This document shows positions 44,643 through 54,855 of a stretch of DNA of 64,000 nucleotides, one piece after another. The translations under genes and the position numbers were made by a program. Under the pieces are notes generated by a model that worked only from the letters and a program-made list of their open reading frames with translations, ran no database searches and was not told the DNA's origin. The stretch's first letter is position 1; every line of letters begins with the position of its first letter. The stretch is from Niabella insulamsoli (GTDB lineage: Bacteria; Bacteroidota; Bacteroidia; Chitinophagales; Chitinophagaceae): NCBI RefSeq assembly GCF_039652435.2, contig NZ_CP190246.1, positions 2,170,001 through 2,234,000 of the forward strand. The letters run 5' to 3'.

Positions 44643-45926
44643 TTAGTCTGAACAAACCACCTCCTTTGCCCACTGAATATATTGCTCCCAATCATAGCCG
44701 GTCACATTGTGGCCACCCTCGCGTACATGGTAAGCGATGGTATGATGCACAGGTCGATGGACAGCAGGCATGGTTGAATCCGGTAAAACAGCGGCGCCAA
44801 ATAATTTATAGACCGGGCCTGCAAAATAGGCGCCGAGATATTCGCCTTTCGGGTCGGCCCACCTATCGTCCTTCGCACTGGCCACATAAACGGGCCTTGG
44901 CGCCATCAGTGATATAAGCTCGTGCTGATCGACCGGCAGTTTTACTTCGTTATTATTAAATTTTTTGGCGTTTTCGCAAAGCCAGTGTGGAAATGACTTG
45001 TTCATTACGCCCCATGTCTCACCGAAACAACGCTTGCTCAATGCAGCCCCTCCGCAACCCGAGTTGTTGGCGATAACTGCTGCAAAGCGTGTATCATTTA
45101 CAGCGGCCCATAGCGCAGTTTTGCCCAAACGCGAATGCCCAAATACGATTACTTTAGACGCATCCACTGCTTTGGCTTTTTGCAGATAGTCCATGGCCCG
45201 ACTCAGGCCCCAGGCCCAGGCGGCGATACTTCCCCATTCATTAGCCAGCGGCCTGTGTTGCCCATTTTTGTAAAACAGGGAATGAATGCCATCTGAAAAA
45301 TCATTTTTATCCGGATCGATCTCACCGTAATAAAAAGTTGCCAACCCGAAACCCGCATCGATGATTTGTTGCACTGCCCATCGCTCCGAACGGACGCCGC
45401 GAGAGGCAGCTGTCAACACATTTCCTGAAATATGATAAGCTTCATTATTTTTTGCCCATGCCCGGGAGATAATGACTTCCGGGTCGGAAACCGCGGCATG
45501 ATTTCCATAAAAATTACAACCCAGGAATACCGGGGCCCGCCTGCTATTTTTTGGTAACAATAAAAGCAGCGTAAAAGAAAGTTCCCCGCTTTGATTTTTT
45601 ATAGAAATTTTAACTTGCTGCCGCAAAGTATTTTTATATATCCTGCTTTCTCCCTGCTCTAGTATTTTATAGGTATGCATTTCCAAATGCCCCGGCACTT
45701 TACCATAGACCTGTTCCGTAAAAAAACGAAGCAATTCAGGTTTTCTAACATTTTCCCATTGACGGATAGAAGCAATGGTGGCGCCTTCAAAGGTGACTAG
45801 GGGGTTGGGCAGGATAAATGAAGGAACCTTCGTTTCGTCATAATTGACAGCTCGCTGGCCTATACATAAGCTATAACACAAGAGGGCTAAGACTCCTGCC
45901 AAAATCCATTTTCGATTTTTTTTCAT
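44643..45926 (-). CDS. CE15-like glucuronoyl esterase / alpha-beta hydrolase, secreted
   Basis: 427 residues with a signal peptide (to about 24, SLCIGQ). It has the alpha/beta-hydrolase fold with the CE15 signature GHSRLGK (nucleophile Ser265), and GGHNVTGYDW with His406 near the C terminus. The region after the nucleophile reads NNSGCGGAAL, and MAPRPVYVASAKDDRWADP may supply the catalytic acid (inference). CE15 enzymes split ester bonds between glucuronic acid on xylan and lignin alcohols. It is divergent from a third SusCD pair (284 bp gap). Many bacterial CE15 members have other or unknown substrates, so a plant cell-wall role is likely but not certain. Confidence 0.85.
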   Translation of the reverse strand: MKKNRKWILAGVLALLCYSLCIGQRAVNYDETKVPSFILPNPLVTFEGATIASIRQWENVRKPELLRFFTEQVYGKVPGHLEMHTYKILEQGESRIYKNTLRQQVKISIKNQSGELSFTLLLLLPKNSRRAPVFLGCNFYGNHAAVSDPEVIISRAWAKNNEAYHISGNVLTAASRGVRSERWAVQQIIDAGFGLATFYYGEIDPDKNDFSDGIHSLFYKNGQHRPLANEWGSIAAWAWGLSRAMDYLQKAKAVDASKVIVFGHSRLGKTALWAAVNDTRFAAVIANNSGCGGAALSKRCFGETWGVMNKSFPHWLCENAKKFNNNEVKLPVDQHELISLMAPRPVYVASAKDDRWADPKGEYLGAYFAGPVYKLFGAAVLPDSTMPAVHRPVHHTIAYHVREGGHNVTGYDWEQYIQWAKEVVCSD

Positions 45927-46157
45927 TTTTTCAGCTTTAACTGGGAGCTATAATCGTTGCGATCCAATGGGAATCAGCCGGTCAAAGATGCGTTTTTTTA
46001 TAACAACGATATATGCTTACCCAACAAATAAATCCATGAGAGTTTGCTTTGACGAAAAGGGAAAGATTCAATTTGATTGACGGCCATCAAACCAGGCGGG
46101 GCGTCAAAACAATTCTTTGCGCAACCGATTGCACGCGCTAAGGCTTTTTGGCTTTGT

Positions 46158-46165
46158 TACTTTTG
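46158..46165 (+). promoter_or_regulatory. Possible -7 promoter box upstream of the third susC
   Basis: TACTTTTG matches TAnnTTTG exactly and lies 45 bp before the SusC start. No TTTG at the expected -33 spacing was found, so it is only a candidate. The rest of the 284-bp gap (45927-46210) shows no gene. Confidence 0.3.
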
Positions 46166-46210
46166 AGTTAATTTTTTCAACATTATTGTACTTAATCAAA
46201 CAAACAGTTC

Positions 46211-49200
46211 ATGCTCCTTTTTCAAAACTGCGTCACCAAACGCACCGCAAAATTTCTGTTGTCGATCTTATGTCTTTGTTTACTGGCAGGAGCCGATGTC
46301 AATGCCCGGCCAAAAGTTTCGGTCGCTGTGTTACAACAAACGCAGGTCAATGGGACTGTCCTTAACGAGGCGGGCGAGCCTGTTCAGGGCGCCTCTGTAT
46401 TTGTAAAAGGGACATCTGTTGGCGCTACAACCGATCAAAACGGCGCTTTTTCAATCAATGCCAAAGTAGGCGATCTATTAGAAATCAGCTCGGTCGGCTA
46501 TCAATCCTTTACTTACGAAATTACAAATGCTGATAATATAAGTATTACGCTACGGCGCGAGGATGGCAGTTTGGAGGAGCTGGTGGTGGTAGGGTATGGC
46601 AAAAAAGAAAAAGCCAATCTTACCGGTGCGGTTACATCCGTTAATATGGACAAGGTTTTGGGAGACAGGCCCGTCTCAGATGGCGCCAAAGCTTTGCAGG
46701 GTTCTATACCGGGTTTGCAGATCGCTTATGGTTCGGGGCAGCCGGGTGGAACCACGTCTATCAATATCCGGGGATTCGAATCTATCAACGGCACCAATAA
46801 CCCTCTGATTCTTGTAAACAACGTTCCGATGGATATCAACGATATCAACCCTAAGGATATCGAAACGGTTACAGTATTGAAGGATGCCTCTTCCGCTTCC
46901 ATCTACGGTGCGAGAGCGGCATTCGGTGTCATACTCATTACTACTAAATCGGGTGCGAAAAACACACCGGTTCGTTTTAATTATGCTACCACCATGGGCT
47001 ACAACAAACCCACCACTTTGCCTGAAAAGGCGTCACCCAAAGAGTTTGTACAGGCGCTGCTTGACTGGGGACAGGCTACTTATTACACCGGCGAAAACAC
47101 GCAGCAGTGGATGGATTTCATTAATGAGTATAACGCCAATCCGGCTGCTTATCCCGAAGGTTATATCCTGGGGCAGAATGATTTTAAATATTTCGTACGG
47201 GAAAACGACATTTACGGGGAATTTATCAACAATAAAGGATTTAACCAGCTACACAACTTATCCGTAAGCGGCGGATCGGAAAAAACTTTTTATAGGTTGT
47301 CGTTAGGTATGACGGACGAGGACGGTATCATGGCTGGTAAAAATGACACCTACCGTAGATATAACGCCAACCTTAACTTAACTTCTGAACTCTCTAAAAA
47401 GCTGTCGACAAACTTCAATATTTTTTACAAGAATGGCTTGCGTAAAGTGCCTGTTTCCGGAGACATCAACACTTTGTATTATTCAGGCATCAACTTTCAC
47501 TCGGCCCTGCCCACCGGCTATACCGAATATAATGGCGAGCAGGTACCCTATAGCACACCTGCCAACATCGTATTGTTATCGCCGCCACGAAAGAATTACG
47601 ACGAAGTGATCAGGCTTTTCGGAAAGGCCACCTATAAACCTATTGATAAAGTGGACTTAAATGCCGAGTATACTTTTGAAAAAACCAACACCAAATTCGA
47701 GGATCCCAGTTACACCCCCGCATTTATATCACCGACAACGCAGGTATATACCGCCTACAACGCGCTGCAATCAGCCTATTCCCAGGGAAGTAGCGAAAAG
47801 AACTACCTGGCCTTAAACCTGTATGGTAATTACAATGAAACGATCGGTAAGCATAAAATGGGCGTCTTATTAGGGATGAACCAGGAGACTTCTCAATCAA
47901 AAGGTTTTTCAGCCAACCGCCAGGTGCTTATCAGCCCTACCGTTCCCGGATTATCAACAGCAACCGGAAACATTACGGTCGGCGACTCTTATAGCGATTT
48001 TGGTGTTATCGGCTTTTTTGGAAGACTGAATTATACCTTCGACAATAAATACCTGCTCGAAGTAAATGGGCGCTATGACGGATCTTCCCGTTTTCCTAAA
48101 GGCGATCGGTTTGGATTTTTCCCCTCCATCTCCGGAGGTTGGAAAATAGGTAACGAAAACTTTATGAAAGGCTTAAAGCCGGTGCTGAGTGATTTAAAAT
48201 TAAGAGCTTCTTACGGTGAAATAGGTAACCAGATTTTAAAAGACGGCGCCGGTAACTTTATCAATTACCCCTACCTGCCGGATATGAACGCTTATAACGC
48301 CGCATGGATCAACGCCAGCACAGGGGCATTAGCGGTAAGTTTAACCCCTCCCGAGATCGTTAGCAGCAGCTTCACCTGGGAGCGCGTGCGTACCACGAAT
48401 TTGGGGCTTGATTTTTCTTTGTTTAAAAATAAATTAAGCGCTGAACTCGATTGGTACAATCGCCAGACATTAGATATGCTGGCACCCGGTGCTGAGTTGC
48501 CCGCCACATTGGGCGGCCCGGCGCCAAGGGCGAATGTGGCCGACCTTTCCACGAAAGGCTGGGAAGCCAACTTAACATGGAAAGATCAGATCAACGAATT
48601 CAACTACAGTCTAGGATTCAATTTATATGACAATAAAACGAAAATCACCAGGTTCAATAACGAAGGCGGGCTCCTCGGCCAGTATTATGTAGGACAGGTG
48701 AACGATGAAATCTGGGGTTATACAACCGCCGGTTATTACACTGTTGATGATTTTGTAGAAGGTACACTCAACGAAAACCTAACTGGAGGAACGCTGAAGC
48801 CAGGCGTTCCGGTGTTCAAGGGCTTTTCTCCTAATCCCGGTGATATCAAGTTTGCAGACCTGAATGGCGACGGTGAAATATTTTCAGGAAACAATACCCT
48901 TACTGATCCCGGAGACAGATCAATCATCGGTAATTCGAACAGGCGTTTTCAGTTCGGCTTCAACACCTATTTTTCTTACAAAGGCTTCGACCTAAGCCTG
49001 TTTTTACAAGGTGTTTTAAAGAGAGATCTATGGATCAGCCATCCTGTCGTATTCCCCTACACTTTTGAATTTACCACGGTATACGCCCATCAGCTGGATT
49101 ATTGGACACCGTCTAATACCGACGCTTTTTATCCGCGCAACTATCCGAATGGCAGTGGTAACTACGGCGGCAACATACGCGTGCAAACCAAGTACCTTCA

Positions 49201-49429
49201 AAATGGCGCCTACGCAAGGCTGAAAAATATAACTGCGGGATACACCCTTCCGCCGCAACTTTTAAATAAAATGAAAATTCAAAACCTGCGCATTTTTGTC
49301 ACAGGTGAAAATCTGTTCAATTGGGATCATTTGCCGGACGGGCTGGATGCAGAATTGACAAACATTAACAATGGAGGTAACTATCCCTTCCTGAAAAATC
49401 TTAGTGCGGGCCTGAACCTGACTTTCTAA
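46211..49429 (+). CDS. SusC/RagA-type TonB-linked outer-membrane transporter (third pair)
   Basis: 1072 residues. Signal region to about 32 (LAGADVNA), carboxypeptidase-D-like domain (about 45-120: VNGTVLNEAGEPVQGASVFVKG), TonB box region EELVVVGYGKKEKAN, plug (about 130-250: ALQGSIPGLQIAYGSGQPGG ... VTVLKDASSASIYGARAAFGVILITTK) and a barrel with a C-terminal Phe. No STN domain. It is followed by SusD at 41 bp. No glycosidase is attached on the same strand; the nearest enzyme gene is the divergent CE15-like esterase. Confidence 0.95.
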   Translation: MLLFQNCVTKRTAKFLLSILCLCLLAGADVNARPKVSVAVLQQTQVNGTVLNEAGEPVQGASVFVKGTSVGATTDQNGAFSINAKVGDLLEISSVGYQSFTYEITNADNISITLRREDGSLEELVVVGYGKKEKANLTGAVTSVNMDKVLGDRPVSDGAKALQGSIPGLQIAYGSGQPGGTTSINIRGFESINGTNNPLILVNNVPMDINDINPKDIETVTVLKDASSASIYGARAAFGVILITTKSGAKNTPVRFNYATTMGYNKPTTLPEKASPKEFVQALLDWGQATYYTGENTQQWMDFINEYNANPAAYPEGYILGQNDFKYFVRENDIYGEFINNKGFNQLHNLSVSGGSEKTFYRLSLGMTDEDGIMAGKNDTYRRYNANLNLTSELSKKLSTNFNIFYKNGLRKVPVSGDINTLYYSGINFHSALPTGYTEYNGEQVPYSTPANIVLLSPPRKNYDEVIRLFGKATYKPIDKVDLNAEYTFEKTNTKFEDPSYTPAFISPTTQVYTAYNALQSAYSQGSSEKNYLALNLYGNYNETIGKHKMGVLLGMNQETSQSKGFSANRQVLISPTVPGLSTATGNITVGDSYSDFGVIGFFGRLNYTFDNKYLLEVNGRYDGSSRFPKGDRFGFFPSISGGWKIGNENFMKGLKPVLSDLKLRASYGEIGNQILKDGAGNFINYPYLPDMNAYNAAWINASTGALAVSLTPPEIVSSSFTWERVRTTNLGLDFSLFKNKLSAELDWYNRQTLDMLAPGAELPATLGGPAPRANVADLSTKGWEANLTWKDQINEFNYSLGFNLYDNKTKITRFNNEGGLLGQYYVGQVNDEIWGYTTAGYYTVDDFVEGTLNENLTGGTLKPGVPVFKGFSPNPGDIKFADLNGDGEIFSGNNTLTDPGDRSIIGNSNRRFQFGFNTYFSYKGFDLSLFLQGVLKRDLWISHPVVFPYTFEFTTVYAHQLDYWTPSNTDAFYPRNYPNGSGNYGGNIRVQTKYLQNGAYARLKNITAGYTLPPQLLNKMKIQNLRIFVTGENLFNWDHLPDGLDAELTNINNGGNYPFLKNLSAGLNLTF

Positions 49430-49470
49430 TGTTTTAATTTTTACTCTTTGTCCGACCAAAAAAATATACG

Positions 49471-51258
49471 ATGAAAAAAAATTCTACTATTCTCTATATA
49501 ATCGCTTTCGCAGTAACTATGTGCTTTAGCGCCTGCGTTAAAAGTACACTCGACAAAAAGCCTACGCTGTCTTTTTTTGAAGACAATGCTTTTCAAACCT
49601 TCGATCTGGCACAAACCTACTCCTTTGGATTCTATACAGCTTTTGATGGCTACGACCTCGCTCATATCAACAATGAGTGGAATGCGGACCTGGTGATGAA
49701 CAACAGCGCCGCCCAGGGGTCTAACTGGATATGGAACCGGATGACCATCCCTACTTCCGATCCGCTATGGAACTTTGCAACGATCCGACGTGTCAATATC
49801 ATGCTGAAAAATATCGACAACTCTTTGATGACGGAAGAAGAAGTGAACCACTGGAAAAGTATTGGATATTTCTTCCGGGCGTTTGATTATTATGCTAAAA
49901 TAGCCGCTTTCGGCGATGTCCCCTGGATCGACCAGGTGGTAACAGAACAGGATGAAAATTTACTGTTCGGAGAACGCACGCCGAGAGATGTTGTCGCTAA
50001 CAATATGCTGACTGATCTTCTTTTTGCAGAAACACATATCATGGAACCAGGCACCAAAGGCATTGTACCCAACTCAGTTGGAGTAGGCGCCGTGCGGGCG
50101 TTGATTTCACGCTTCGGCCTTTTTGAAGGCACCTGGAGAAAATATCACGGGCTCGGCGACGCCAATAAATTTTTGCAGGCCAGCGCCGACGCCTCAAAAA
50201 AGTTGATCGACGCGAACCCCGAGCTGCATCCTAATTATGATGAAGTGTTCAACAGCGAGAGCCTGGCCGGCGTTAAAGGCATTATTTTATACAAGCAATA
50301 TGATCAGGGCGTTTTAACCCACGTGCTGACTTCCAGGCATAAAAATTCTGCCGGAAACTGGGATGTCACCAAAAAAGGAGCCGACTCCTATTTACTGCAA
50401 GATGGTAAAACCCGATGGAACAGCCCATTGTTTACGACAGACAAAAACCCTTACGATGAATTCAGAAACCGGGACCGGAGGATGCTTTACACAATTGTGC
50501 CTCCTTTCCGCGTCAACAAAGTGAGCGGCAACCAACTTGCCTTTACTTACACATCTAACCCAGCCGACAGAGAGTATATCGATCTGTTTGCCAGTATTTC
50601 AGACGAAAGACACAAGTCGCTGCCGTCCAGGAACTGGGCGGGGCAGGTTTTGAACGTTTCTCCACATTTTCGGGATTTTAATGAAGGGGTTCCCTTCAAT
50701 GTTTCGAGAACGGGGTATTTCACTTTTAAATACTATAACCGTTTTCACGATATTCAAAATCAGGATTTTTCGGATGCGCCCATTTTCAGAATGGGGGAAG
50801 TGCTGGTCAACTATGCCGAAGCCATGTTCGAACTGGGGCAATTCAACCAGGCAGTTGCCGACCTGACGATCAATAAACTCAGGGCCAGAGGAGCTGTGGC
50901 GGCCATGAAGGTAGCTGAGATCACGGCCGGCTTCGACCCAACGCGCGATCCGGAGGTAGATCCGGTGTTATGGGAAATCAGACGCGAACGCGGCGTGGAG
51001 CTGATGCTGGAAGGCTTTCGGTTTGACGATTTGAGAAGATGGAAAAAAATGAGCTATGCTTCGGAAGAAAAACTCGGCCGCTGGATCAAAAAATCCGATT
51101 ATGGCAACAAATTGAAAACGCAGGATAATGCAGCCGAAGGCTATATCGTTAACTTTGGGAAACCTCCGGCTTTTCCTGATTACTATTATCTCTATCCCGT
51201 CCCATCCAACCAAATTGTTTTAAATCCAAAAATTCAACAGAACCCAGGGTGGAAGTAA
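49471..51258 (+). CDS. SusD/RagB-type outer-membrane lipoprotein (third pair)
   Basis: 595 residues with a lipobox (CFSAC, Cys22). SusD motifs include WKSIGYFFRAFDYYAKIAAFGDVPWIDQ (about 130-155), IFRMGEVLVNYAEAMFELG (about 430-450), RRERGVELMLEGFRFDDLRRWK (about 505-530) and a closing YPVPSNQIVLNPKIQQNPGW. It partners the SusC encoded just upstream. A strong hairpin follows its stop, so the operon appears to consist of only these two genes. Confidence 0.95.
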   Translation: MKKNSTILYIIAFAVTMCFSACVKSTLDKKPTLSFFEDNAFQTFDLAQTYSFGFYTAFDGYDLAHINNEWNADLVMNNSAAQGSNWIWNRMTIPTSDPLWNFATIRRVNIMLKNIDNSLMTEEEVNHWKSIGYFFRAFDYYAKIAAFGDVPWIDQVVTEQDENLLFGERTPRDVVANNMLTDLLFAETHIMEPGTKGIVPNSVGVGAVRALISRFGLFEGTWRKYHGLGDANKFLQASADASKKLIDANPELHPNYDEVFNSESLAGVKGIILYKQYDQGVLTHVLTSRHKNSAGNWDVTKKGADSYLLQDGKTRWNSPLFTTDKNPYDEFRNRDRRMLYTIVPPFRVNKVSGNQLAFTYTSNPADREYIDLFASISDERHKSLPSRNWAGQVLNVSPHFRDFNEGVPFNVSRTGYFTFKYYNRFHDIQNQDFSDAPIFRMGEVLVNYAEAMFELGQFNQAVADLTINKLRARGAVAAMKVAEITAGFDPTRDPEVDPVLWEIRRERGVELMLEGFRFDDLRRWKKMSYASEEKLGRWIKKSDYGNKLKTQDNAAEGYIVNFGKPPAFPDYYYLYPVPSNQIVLNPKIQQNPGWK

Positions 51259-51272
51259 ATATATAAATGATA

Positions 51273-51310
51273 AACAGCAATCCCCCGGTCAACCATCGGG
51301 GGTTGTTGTT
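51273..51310 (+). terminator. Strong rho-independent-like terminator after the third susD
   Basis: A stem formed by AACAGCAA, a one-base bulge and CCCCCG, a 9-base loop, then CGGGGG and TTGTTGTT. About 14 base pairs including one G-U, starting 14 bp after the stop codon. The closing arm ends in a T-rich stretch. Confidence 0.75.
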
Positions 51311-51343
51311 TAAAAGCCATTAATCGAAGACCGGCCCCATAGT

Positions 51344-51850
51344 TTATAAAGGGATCTGAAATAAGCTTACAGTACCATTTTGATAGTGAGCAGGAAGGCC
51401 TTCAGGATGCTTCAGTTTTGATAATCCCAAAAAATCAAAACCGCATTTTGTATAATAGGAAATAAGGCCGGGGTTATTGCCTACAGTATCCATTCTGATG
51501 AACCTTTTATCGTGTTTTAAGGCATATTGTTTTGCCCAGGCTACGATCTTTTTGACAAAATTATTTCCCCTGAAATCAGGGTCCGTTGCAATTCGATGAA
51601 TATAAACAGATGGATCTTCATTCAGGTCTTCCCAAATTTGCGGGTCTGAAAACGTGGTCGCCCATATACAGGCAATTTTATCATTGCTTACCATCTTCCA
51701 TTGTCGGCTTTCTAAAATTTCGGTTTCAATCAAACTTCTTTCAAATTCGGGCCAGTACACCGTAAACCTTGTTTTTTGAAAATCAGTGGCTATTTTATAA
51801 AGTCTAAAAATTTCGCCGATGTCCGCGTCCGTACAATTTGTTATTTCCAT
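51344..51850 (-). CDS. GNAT-family N-acetyltransferase
   Basis: 168 residues with the GNAT fold: YIHRIATDPDFRGNNFVKKIVAWAKQYA (about 80-110, the acetyl-CoA-binding segment, with R-G-N-N where R/Q-x-x-G-x-G/A is usual) and IRMDTVGNNPGLISYYTKCGFDFLG (about 115-140). It transfers an acetyl group from acetyl-CoA to an unknown small molecule or protein. It stands alone between the SusCD terminator and the GH2 gene, convergent with the former. Confidence 0.87.
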   Translation of the reverse strand: MEITNCTDADIGEIFRLYKIATDFQKTRFTVYWPEFERSLIETEILESRQWKMVSNDKIACIWATTFSDPQIWEDLNEDPSVYIHRIATDPDFRGNNFVKKIVAWAKQYALKHDKRFIRMDTVGNNPGLISYYTKCGFDFLGLSKLKHPEGLPAHYQNGTVSLFQIPL

Positions 51851-52026
51851 TTAATAATATTTCATTGCTTTCACTTCAATTCATTTCCGGTTTTCCGAAT
51901 AACAAAATATTAAACCTAAAAGTTTTTAGACCCTGATATCACCTTATTTTAAATTCCGCATGCCTATCATCATTTCTAAAAAAAGACGGAAAGGATTGAT
52001 GTTATTAACAATAAAAACTCTTCATT

Positions 52027-54450
52027 TTATTTATGGAGTACAATCCCTTCCAACGGGATAGCAGCCGGCTGTAAGCCCGGGCTGATAAAACGAACAGTGG
52101 CCGTTTGCAACCCACTCATCTTTACATAGGCCAGCAGACGGCCTTTAAAAACAGCCTGCTTATTATCGGTATAATCGCCCATATCCTTGTTATTGGCATT
52201 TTCGAGACCCAGTAGACGGCCAGGCGCTTCAACCGTGCAGGTGATTTCATTTTCGGCGTCTAATACCGGCCGGCCTGTGGCATCTGTTATCTGGAGCGCT
52301 ACCTGAAAAATGCCGTCATGATGAGGCTTTGTTACCGACACGACACGAATCGCGTGAGCGGGGCCCGCCGTGCGGATTTGATCGGTTGCCGCCACGCTGC
52401 CATCGCTGCCCAGCGCTTCCACCTTCAGCTCGCCTTCCTCAAACGGAAGATCCCAGAAAATAATACCCGTCTCCGGATCTTTCGCAGCAATAGCCCCCCG
52501 CACCTGCCCGTTCAGTGATAAGCGCGCCTGCGGCTGATTGGTATAACAAACCACCCTGATCATTTTTTGAGGGCTGTAATTCCACAGCGGCCAGGCATCC
52601 ATCGAGGGCCGCCGTTCCTGCTTTTCAGGCGTGGGATAGGTCCCCAGGTAGGCCATGGGCGCTTCGCTCCATAAGGACTGGCGGTAATACCCTCTTGGTT
52701 TAATGAAACCTGCAAAATCCAAAAGGCCGGAGTAAAAACCGCGTGAAGGCCATTTACCGGATTCACCCAGGTAATCGATGCCGGTCCAGAGAAACTGGCC
52801 AAATATATGTTTGTTGTCTGTGACCGCTTTCCAGGCAGCTAAATCATGACGGTTTTCACTGCCATACAACACGCGCTTCGGATACTTTTGATGGTCGCTT
52901 GTATAACGGCTTTCGGTATAATTATACCCGGCAATATCAAGCGCTCCGGGGTAAGCGGTTTCATTGGACATGGCCACGCCCGCCAGCCCCGCCGTTACCG
53001 GCCGTGAGCGGTCGTATTGCTTTACCACCGCTACCAGGCGCTTCGCGATATCGCCCAGCCGGTTAGCATCCGGCGCTTGTTTTTTATAACCGCCAAAAAT
53101 TTTCTGAGTGAACCCATTCGCCGCATTACCATCTAAGATGGGATGCGAATAAGGATCGTTGGGATAATCGACTTCATTGCCGATACTCCAGGCAAACACT
53201 GAAAGATGATTCCGGTCGCGGCTCACCATGTCGGCCAGGTCACGGGCGCCCCAGGCTTCAAAAAAATCGAAGCTGCCCTGGTACCCGGGCATACCCACAT
53301 TCCAACCCTCCAGCCATTTCCTTTTTGGAAACTCCCATTCGTCAAATGCCTCGTTTAACACCAGCAGGCCCAGTTCATCACAAAGCTCGTAGAGCGCCGT
53401 GGCCTGCGGGTTGTGGCTGGTGCGGACGGCATTACATCCCAATTGTTTTAACTGTAATAATCTCCTGCTCCAGACATCTTTATACATTGCCGCTCCCAGC
53501 ACACCGGCGTCATGATGGAGGCACACACCTTTCACTTTCATCCACACATCATTCAAAGCAAAACCTTTATCGGGGTCGAAGGTAAATTTCCGGAAGCCTG
53601 TCGTGGTGGTATTGGAGTCAATGATTTTACCACCACGGGTGATGATTGTCTTCAGCCGGTAGAGCGCCGGATCCCCGAGCGACCATAAGCGGGGGGATTT
53701 CACAGAAAGGGCGGTTTTCTCTTTTTGCACAGAGTCGGGCAGCAGCCGCAGGGATTGACTCGCCGCAGCCACCACCACACCGGCAGGATCTGTGAGTTGA
53801 TGAGCAACTTCTACCCTCTCGCTGCGATCACTGCTATTCTTAATATTTGTTTCGATATGTAACTTACCGCCGTCATCCCCAAGTTCAGGATAAGCATAAA
53901 CACCCCATGTATCTATATGGATAGTATTCGCCATGACCAGCCACACATCGCGGTAGATCCCTGATCCTGTGTACCAGCGAGAGTCTGCGCTGCGGTGATG
54001 ATCAACTTTCACGAGAATGGTATTGGCACTGTCCCATCGCACTTCGTTGGAAATATCATAGATAAAGGAGACATAACCGTTGGGCCTCCGGTCGACCGAT
54101 TTTCCGTTGACAAACACTTCACTTCGATTATAAACCCCTTCAAAATAAAGGTAGCATTTGCCTTGCTGCCGGGGTAAATACATTGTCTTTTTATACCAGC
54201 CAATGCCACCCGGCAGGTAGCCCATACAGCTGGCATGCGCCGGATCGAGTGGTTGTTTAACGCTCCAATCGTGCGGCAGGTCAACCGGCTGCCAGCGGGC
54301 TGTTGCAGCGGGTAATGCACCCGTTGTGTCTGTAAGATTAAGGATAAAGGACCAGTCCTCATTGATCTTCCGGGCATTGCCAAAGCCGGGCTGGCCGTAG
54401 GCGCCCCAAGAAATCATCAATAAAACAGTGAGAAAATAGCGGGCTAACAT
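52027..54450 (-). CDS. GH2 family beta-galactosidase-like glycosidase, secreted
   Basis: 807 residues from the ATG at 54450, which gives a signal peptide (MLARYFLTVLLMISWGAYGQ); an ATG at 54474 adds eight residues. Domain order: GH2 sugar-binding (about 25-180), immunoglobulin-like (about 190-290), catalytic barrel (about 300-570) with acid/base Glu426 in WSIGNEVDYP and nucleophile Glu532 in YGSENRHD, then a DUF4982-type and a further beta domain. Such enzymes are usually beta-galactosidases or beta-glucuronidases in the periplasm; the exact sugar cannot be read. It is divergent from the PAS/GAF gene and has no close operon partner. Confidence 0.92.
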   Translation of the reverse strand: MLARYFLTVLLMISWGAYGQPGFGNARKINEDWSFILNLTDTTGALPAATARWQPVDLPHDWSVKQPLDPAHASCMGYLPGGIGWYKKTMYLPRQQGKCYLYFEGVYNRSEVFVNGKSVDRRPNGYVSFIYDISNEVRWDSANTILVKVDHHRSADSRWYTGSGIYRDVWLVMANTIHIDTWGVYAYPELGDDGGKLHIETNIKNSSDRSERVEVAHQLTDPAGVVVAAASQSLRLLPDSVQKEKTALSVKSPRLWSLGDPALYRLKTIITRGGKIIDSNTTTTGFRKFTFDPDKGFALNDVWMKVKGVCLHHDAGVLGAAMYKDVWSRRLLQLKQLGCNAVRTSHNPQATALYELCDELGLLVLNEAFDEWEFPKRKWLEGWNVGMPGYQGSFDFFEAWGARDLADMVSRDRNHLSVFAWSIGNEVDYPNDPYSHPILDGNAANGFTQKIFGGYKKQAPDANRLGDIAKRLVAVVKQYDRSRPVTAGLAGVAMSNETAYPGALDIAGYNYTESRYTSDHQKYPKRVLYGSENRHDLAAWKAVTDNKHIFGQFLWTGIDYLGESGKWPSRGFYSGLLDFAGFIKPRGYYRQSLWSEAPMAYLGTYPTPEKQERRPSMDAWPLWNYSPQKMIRVVCYTNQPQARLSLNGQVRGAIAAKDPETGIIFWDLPFEEGELKVEALGSDGSVAATDQIRTAGPAHAIRVVSVTKPHHDGIFQVALQITDATGRPVLDAENEITCTVEAPGRLLGLENANNKDMGDYTDNKQAVFKGRLLAYVKMSGLQTATVRFISPGLQPAAIPLEGIVLHK

Positions 54451-54855
54451 ATCGTTTTTTTTAAGAACGCCCAATTTACTGAATAGTTGGCTTCCCCCAT
54501 CCGGCCGGAACAGGAAGACGCCTCACTTATTGCCTTCCCTGTTGAAGCGGCGAACCCTTTTACCCCTTTTTTTATCAGTACGCCATGGCCACGCCACGCT
54601 GTTGAAATATTCTCCCTCCGATGCTGTTTTCATTGCTCGAAATCAACCAATTTCCACGTAACTTTATAGGACAGCCCAGGCGGCGTACCATTTTACGCAG
54701 GTGGACATCGCCACAAAAAACATAAAAGCCCTCATTATGAAAAAAATGATATGCCCGTCATTTGAACCCTTACCGAATTTATGGATGAAACCGTTATTTT
54801 ACAAACCCCATCCCGGGCATTGCCCGTTGTCCACCGCCCCTAAAATAAGCGCAAT
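54451..54855. other. Divergent intergenic region, no gene seen
   Basis: 405 bases between the GH2 and PAS/GAF genes. A 60-codon open frame at 54487-54669 has low-complexity composition and no recognisable domain, so I do not call it. No RNA gene, clear promoter pair or repeat was recognised; the region presumably holds both promoters. Confidence 0.4.

Noticed and set aside
54487..54669. 60-codon frame between the GH2 and PAS/GAF genes
   Set aside because: It has low-information composition, no start context and no domain, and fits a random open frame in a promoter region.
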